A stretch of 45,735 nt of DNA from positions 34,956-80,690 of the forward strand of contig DLCG01000012.1 in NCBI GenBank assembly GCA_002480495.1, written 5' to 3'. Positions 42,750-45,735 of this stretch are shown here, piece by piece; positions within the stretch are counted from its first letter, which is position 1; each line of letters starts with the position of its first letter. Both the position numbers and the translations under genes were made by a program. Under the pieces are notes generated by a model. That model saw nothing but the letters and a program-made list of their open reading frames with translations. It ran no database searches and had not been told where the DNA came from. Source of the stretch: Rhodobiaceae bacterium UBA7804 (GTDB lineage: Bacteria > Pseudomonadota > Alphaproteobacteria > Parvibaculales > Parvibaculaceae).

Positions 42750-44627
42750 ATGTCCGCCGCCAGCAAAGCTCTTGAAGAGGTCCGCCAGCTCGTCGCCGCC
42801 GATGACCGCCGCGATTTCGAATTCGCCGAACGCGGCTTCATCGCCACACGAAAGGACCCGGTGATCCCGCGCGACGCAGGCGACGGCCCCGCCTTCGACC
42901 TCACCTCCTATGACTATCTCGAGGACGACAAGACCGACGAGACCGTGAACCCGAGCCTGCGCCGCCAGGCAAAGATCCTGACCAAGCACGGGCTCTTCAA
43001 GGTGATGGACGGCATCTATCAGGTGCGCGGCTTCTGCGTCTCGACGGTGACCTTCATCGATGCGGGAGAGGGCTGGATCGTGGTCGATCCGCTGACGAGT
43101 GTCGAGGCGGCGCGCGCGGCCTATGAACTCGTGACCGAGCATCTGGGCGAAAAGCCCGTCATCTCGGTCATCTATTCGCACAGCCATGCCGACCATTATG
43201 CGGGCGTGGGCGGCGTGACGAATGTGGGCGATGTTGCAGCGGGCAAGGTCTCGATCATCGCGCCTGCGGGCTTCCTGAAGGAAGCCGTGTCGGAGAACAT
43301 CATCGCCGGGCCCGCAATGCTCCGCCGCGCGCGCTACCAGTTCGGCCTGACGCTGAAGCATGGCTGCTGCGGCGAGGCAACGTCGGGCCTCGGCCCTCGC
43401 CCTTCCATGGGTACGCCATCGCTCATCGCGCCGACCATCGACATCACGCATACGGGGCAGGAACTGACCGTCGGCAATGTGCGCATGATCTTCCAGATCA
43501 CGCCGGGCACGGAAGCGCCGGCCGAGATGAACTTCTACCTGCCGGACCACCGCGCCGTCTTCATGGCAGAGAACGCGAACCTCTGCATGCACAACCTGCT
43601 GCCCGCGCGCGGCGCACTGGTGCGTGACGCAAAGGCCTGGGCGGATTACCTCACGGAATCGATCCGCCTCTTCGCAGGGCAAAGCGACGTGATGTTCGCC
43701 GCGCATGGCATTCCCCGCTTCGGCACGGAAGAGATCATCGCCTTCCTCACGAGCCACCGCGACGCCTACAAGTTCCTGCACGACCAGACGATCCGCCTGA
43801 TGAATACCGGCCTTGTCGCAGCCGAGATCGCGGAAGTGCTGAAGCTGCCCGACGTGCTGGCGAAGCAATGGTACAATCGCGGCTATTACGGCACGATGAG
43901 CCACAATTCGAAGGCGATCTATCAGCGCTATATCGGCTGGTACGACGCCAACCCGGCGAACCTGAACCCGTTGCCGCCGGAGCCCGCCGCAAAGCGCTAT
44001 GTGGAAGCGATGGGCGGACAGGAAGCGGTAAAGGCGCGCGCCGCGGACGCCACGAAGGCGGGCGAACCGCGCTGGGCGGCGACGCTTCTGAACCATGCCG
44101 TCTTCAACGATCCAGCAGACCGCGAGGCGCGCGAACAGCTCGCCGCTGTCTACACGCAGCTCGGCTATGAATCGGAAGCGGGCACCTGGCGCAACATCTA
44201 CCTGACCGGCGCGCAGGAACTGACGGAGGGGGTCGCGAACCTCGCGCCCGCTGCGGCGAATGCCGACGTTCTCTCCGCGACGACGACGCCGATGCTGCTC
44301 GACGTGGCGGCCGTGCGTGTGAACCCGGCAAAGGCGGAAGGGCTGAACTTCATGGTCAATATCCGCCTGACCGACCGGAACGAGAAGCACCTCCTCACGG
44401 TCGAGAACGGCGTGCTGATCCACGAGGAAGGCATCGAGGACGCGAAGGCGGGCGCGACGGTGACGATGACAAGGCCCGAACTCATGATGACGCTGCTCGC
44501 GGGTTTCCCGCTTTCGGAGTTCACCAAGACCGGCAGCATCGAGATCGAGGGCGACGCCTCGCTCTATGAGACGCTGACGAGCCTCATAGAGGCGCCGAAG
44601 CCGAACTTCAACATCGTGGAGCCGTGA
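42750..44627 (+). CDS. alkyl sulfatase (SdsA/BDS1-like)
   Basis: Zinc hydrolase that cleaves alkyl sulfate surfactants to alcohol and sulfate. The 625-aa product has the metallo-beta-lactamase motif IYSHSHADHYAGVGG (His144, His146, Asp148, His149), further ligands in TPGTEAPAEMNF and AENANL (Glu255/Glu259/Glu274), and His319 in FAAHGIP. A dimerisation region (EVLKLPDVLAKQWYNRGYYGTMSHNSKAIYQRYIGWYDANPANLNPLPP) is followed by a C-terminal SCP2-like domain. Unlike Pseudomonas SdsA1 it has no signal peptide, so it is probably cytoplasmic. GAGGGA precedes the ATG. Confidence 0.94.
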   Translation: MSAASKALEEVRQLVAADDRRDFEFAERGFIATRKDPVIPRDAGDGPAFDLTSYDYLEDDKTDETVNPSLRRQAKILTKHGLFKVMDGIYQVRGFCVSTVTFIDAGEGWIVVDPLTSVEAARAAYELVTEHLGEKPVISVIYSHSHADHYAGVGGVTNVGDVAAGKVSIIAPAGFLKEAVSENIIAGPAMLRRARYQFGLTLKHGCCGEATSGLGPRPSMGTPSLIAPTIDITHTGQELTVGNVRMIFQITPGTEAPAEMNFYLPDHRAVFMAENANLCMHNLLPARGALVRDAKAWADYLTESIRLFAGQSDVMFAAHGIPRFGTEEIIAFLTSHRDAYKFLHDQTIRLMNTGLVAAEIAEVLKLPDVLAKQWYNRGYYGTMSHNSKAIYQRYIGWYDANPANLNPLPPEPAAKRYVEAMGGQEAVKARAADATKAGEPRWAATLLNHAVFNDPADREAREQLAAVYTQLGYESEAGTWRNIYLTGAQELTEGVANLAPAAANADVLSATTTPMLLDVAAVRVNPAKAEGLNFMVNIRLTDRNEKHLLTVENGVLIHEEGIEDAKAGATVTMTRPELMMTLLAGFPLSEFTKTGSIEIEGDASLYETLTSLIEAPKPNFNIVEP

Positions 44628-44669
44628 AACCGCCCGGAAAGCCCCGATTCCCGCGCCTTTCCGCGCTCC

Positions 44670-44697
44670 TTGCCAACTCGGCCACCATGCCTATACT
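44670..44697 (+). promoter_or_regulatory. sigma-70-type promoter of purE-purK
   Basis: TTGCCA (44670-44675), 16-nt spacer, TATACT (44692-44697), 55 nt before the purE ATG. Confidence 0.55.
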
Positions 44698-44752
44698 CCC
44701 TCGCTTTCCGAAATCCGGACCGTGCGCGGCCGGGAGATAACGGCGGAAGGCC

Positions 44753-45253
44753 ATGGCAGGAACAAGCGGGAAAGCGCTGGTCGGCATTATCATGGGGAGC
44801 CAGTCGGACTGGCCGACCATGAAGCACGCAGCCGACATTCTGGAGACGCTGGACGTGCCCTATGAGGCACGGATCGTCTCGGCGCACCGCACGCCCGAGC
44901 GCATGGTCGACTATGCGAAGACGGCCCGCGAACGCGGCCTCAAGGTCATCATCGCGGGCGCGGGTGGCGCGGCGCATCTGCCGGGCATGACGGCGTCTCT
45001 CACGCCCCTGCCCGTCTTTGGCGTGCCCGTGCAGTCGAAGGCGCTCTCCGGCCAGGACAGTCTCCTTTCCATCGTGCAGATGCCGGGCGGCATTCCCGTC
45101 GGCACGCTCGCCATCGGCGAGGCAGGCGCGAAGAATGCGGGGCTTCTCGCCGCCGCCGTGCTGGCGCTGTCGGACGAGGCGCTGGCGAAGCGGCTCGACG
45201 ACTTCCGCGCGAAGCAGACGGATGCCGTCGGCGACCAACCGCAGGACAGGTGA
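44753..45253 (+). CDS. purE: N5-carboxyaminoimidazole ribonucleotide mutase PurE
   Basis: Converts N5-CAIR to CAIR in purine synthesis, the step after PurK. The 166-aa product has VGIIMGSQSDWPTMKHAAD, the catalytic His in VSAHRTPERM, AGAGGAAHLPGM, and VQSKALSGQDSLLSIVQMPGG. Class I form, consistent with a purK gene next door. It begins 55 nt after a good promoter. Confidence 0.97.
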   Translation: MAGTSGKALVGIIMGSQSDWPTMKHAADILETLDVPYEARIVSAHRTPERMVDYAKTARERGLKVIIAGAGGAAHLPGMTASLTPLPVFGVPVQSKALSGQDSLLSIVQMPGGIPVGTLAIGEAGAKNAGLLAAAVLALSDEALAKRLDDFRAKQTDAVGDQPQDR

Positions 45254-45256
45254 TCC

Positions 45257-45735
45257 TTGAGCGGGAAGCCCATAGCCCCCGGCGGAACGGTCGGCATTCT
45301 CGGCGGCGGACAGCTTGGCCGGATGCTGGCGAGCGCCGCAGCGGAGATGGGGCTTCACGTTCACATCTATTGCCCCGACGAGAATCCGCCCGCAGCGGAA
45401 GTCGCCGCGCATTACACGCGAGCGGAATATGAAGACGAGGCGGCCCTGATACGCTTTGCCGAAAGCGTGGACGCCGTGACCTACGAGTTCGAGAACGTGC
45501 CTGCGGAAACGGCGCGCATCCTTTCCGAACACGGCATCGTGCGGCCCGGCCCCATTGCGCTTGCAACCGCGCAGGACCGCATCGTCGAAAAGAACTTCAT
45601 GAAAGCGCAGGGCATTCTCACCGCCCCCTACGCCGACATCACCGATGAGACGAGCCTGAAAGACGCCGTGGAAAGCATCGGTTGCCCGAGCGTGCTGAAA
45701 ACACGGCGCTTCGGCTATGACGGCAAGGGGCAGGC
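45257..45735 (+). CDS. purK: N5-carboxyaminoimidazole ribonucleotide synthase PurK (N-terminal part)
   Basis: ATP-grasp enzyme carboxylating AIR with bicarbonate. About 159 codons are in the window; the right end is cut. The product begins SGKPIAPGGTVGILGGGQLGRML and continues EVAAHYTRAEYEDEAALIRFAESVDAVTYEFENVP, EKNFM, then VLKTRRFGYDGKGQ. The start is TTG at 45257, 3 nt after the purE stop; no ATG occurs before the GILGGGQLG motif. Translational coupling to purE is likely. Confidence 0.95.
   Translation, partial: MSGKPIAPGGTVGILGGGQLGRMLASAAAEMGLHVHIYCPDENPPAAEVAAHYTRAEYEDEAALIRFAESVDAVTYEFENVPAETARILSEHGIVRPGPIALATAQDRIVEKNFMKAQGILTAPYADITDETSLKDAVESIGCPSVLKTRRFGYDGKGQ

Noticed and set aside
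42627..44423. Open frame of 598 codons on the minus strand
   Set aside because: Antisense to the intact alkyl sulfatase; no recognisable motif.

Overview
The window is a GC-rich, gene-dense bacterial chromosome segment. Its conserved gene blocks (tol-pal-cpoB next to tilS-ftsH, yebC-ruvCAB-ybgC-tol, zapA/6S RNA/5-FCL, tkt-gap-pgk-fba, a DUF1013/TrcR-type gene, DUF1192, DUF1465 and DUF4164 genes, and a perfect CtrA-type box) point to an alphaproteobacterium. The alkyl sulfatase, acyl-CoA ligases and general style would suit a surfactant- or lipid-degrading Rhizobiales relative such as Parvibaculum. The genus is an inference from gene content, not something read from a marker gene.

Layout. 1-15.2 kb is almost entirely minus strand. 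Reading from high to low coordinates it holds DUF4164-zapA-6S RNA-5-formyl-THF cyclo-ligase-YmdB-type phosphoesterase-glycosyltransferase, then yebC-ruvC-ruvA-ruvB-ybgC-tolQ-tolR-tolA-tolB, then pal with its own promoter and terminator, then cpoB-tilS-ftsH (ftsH runs off the left edge). 15.4-27.6 kb is plus strand: tkt-gap-pgk-fba (central carbon metabolism), thiE, a Sel1-repeat protein, efp, suhB, and a four-gene envelope module of two small OmpA-like proteins plus a MotA/TolQ-like and MotB-like pair. From 27.6 kb strands alternate: a paraoxonase-like lactonase/arylesterase and an MsbA-like ABC exporter (minus), rpmE (plus), DUF1465 and DUF1192 proteins (minus) with a probable small RNA between them, a quinone oxidoreductase, a SYLF-domain protein, the TrcR-type gene, and an SDR. 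Next come a 376-bp inverted-repeat-bounded GIY-YIG element, prpE, and an acyl-CoA ligase. Then ubiX lies between two DUF465 genes, followed by a GGDEF protein, an alkyl sulfatase, and purE-purK (truncated at the right edge).

How the genes work together. The left third is a cell-envelope and division block (Tol-Pal, CpoB, FtsH, ZapA) joined to recombination (RuvABC). The middle is glycolytic/gluconeogenic. The right third carries carboxylate and surfactant catabolism (PrpE, acyl-CoA ligase, alkyl sulfatase) among housekeeping genes. No prophage, CRISPR array, tRNA or large mobile element was seen.

The least explained pieces are the OmpA/OmpA/MotA/MotB module (24.2-27.6 kb), the GIY-YIG gene between perfect 32-bp inverted repeats with an in-frame amber codon where a Trp would be expected (36.3-36.7 kb), and a structured, terminator-ended intergenic transcript candidate (31.9-32.15 kb). 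Two further ones are a perfect TTAA-N7-TTAA box upstream of yebC and a palindrome between the GGDEF and alkyl sulfatase genes.
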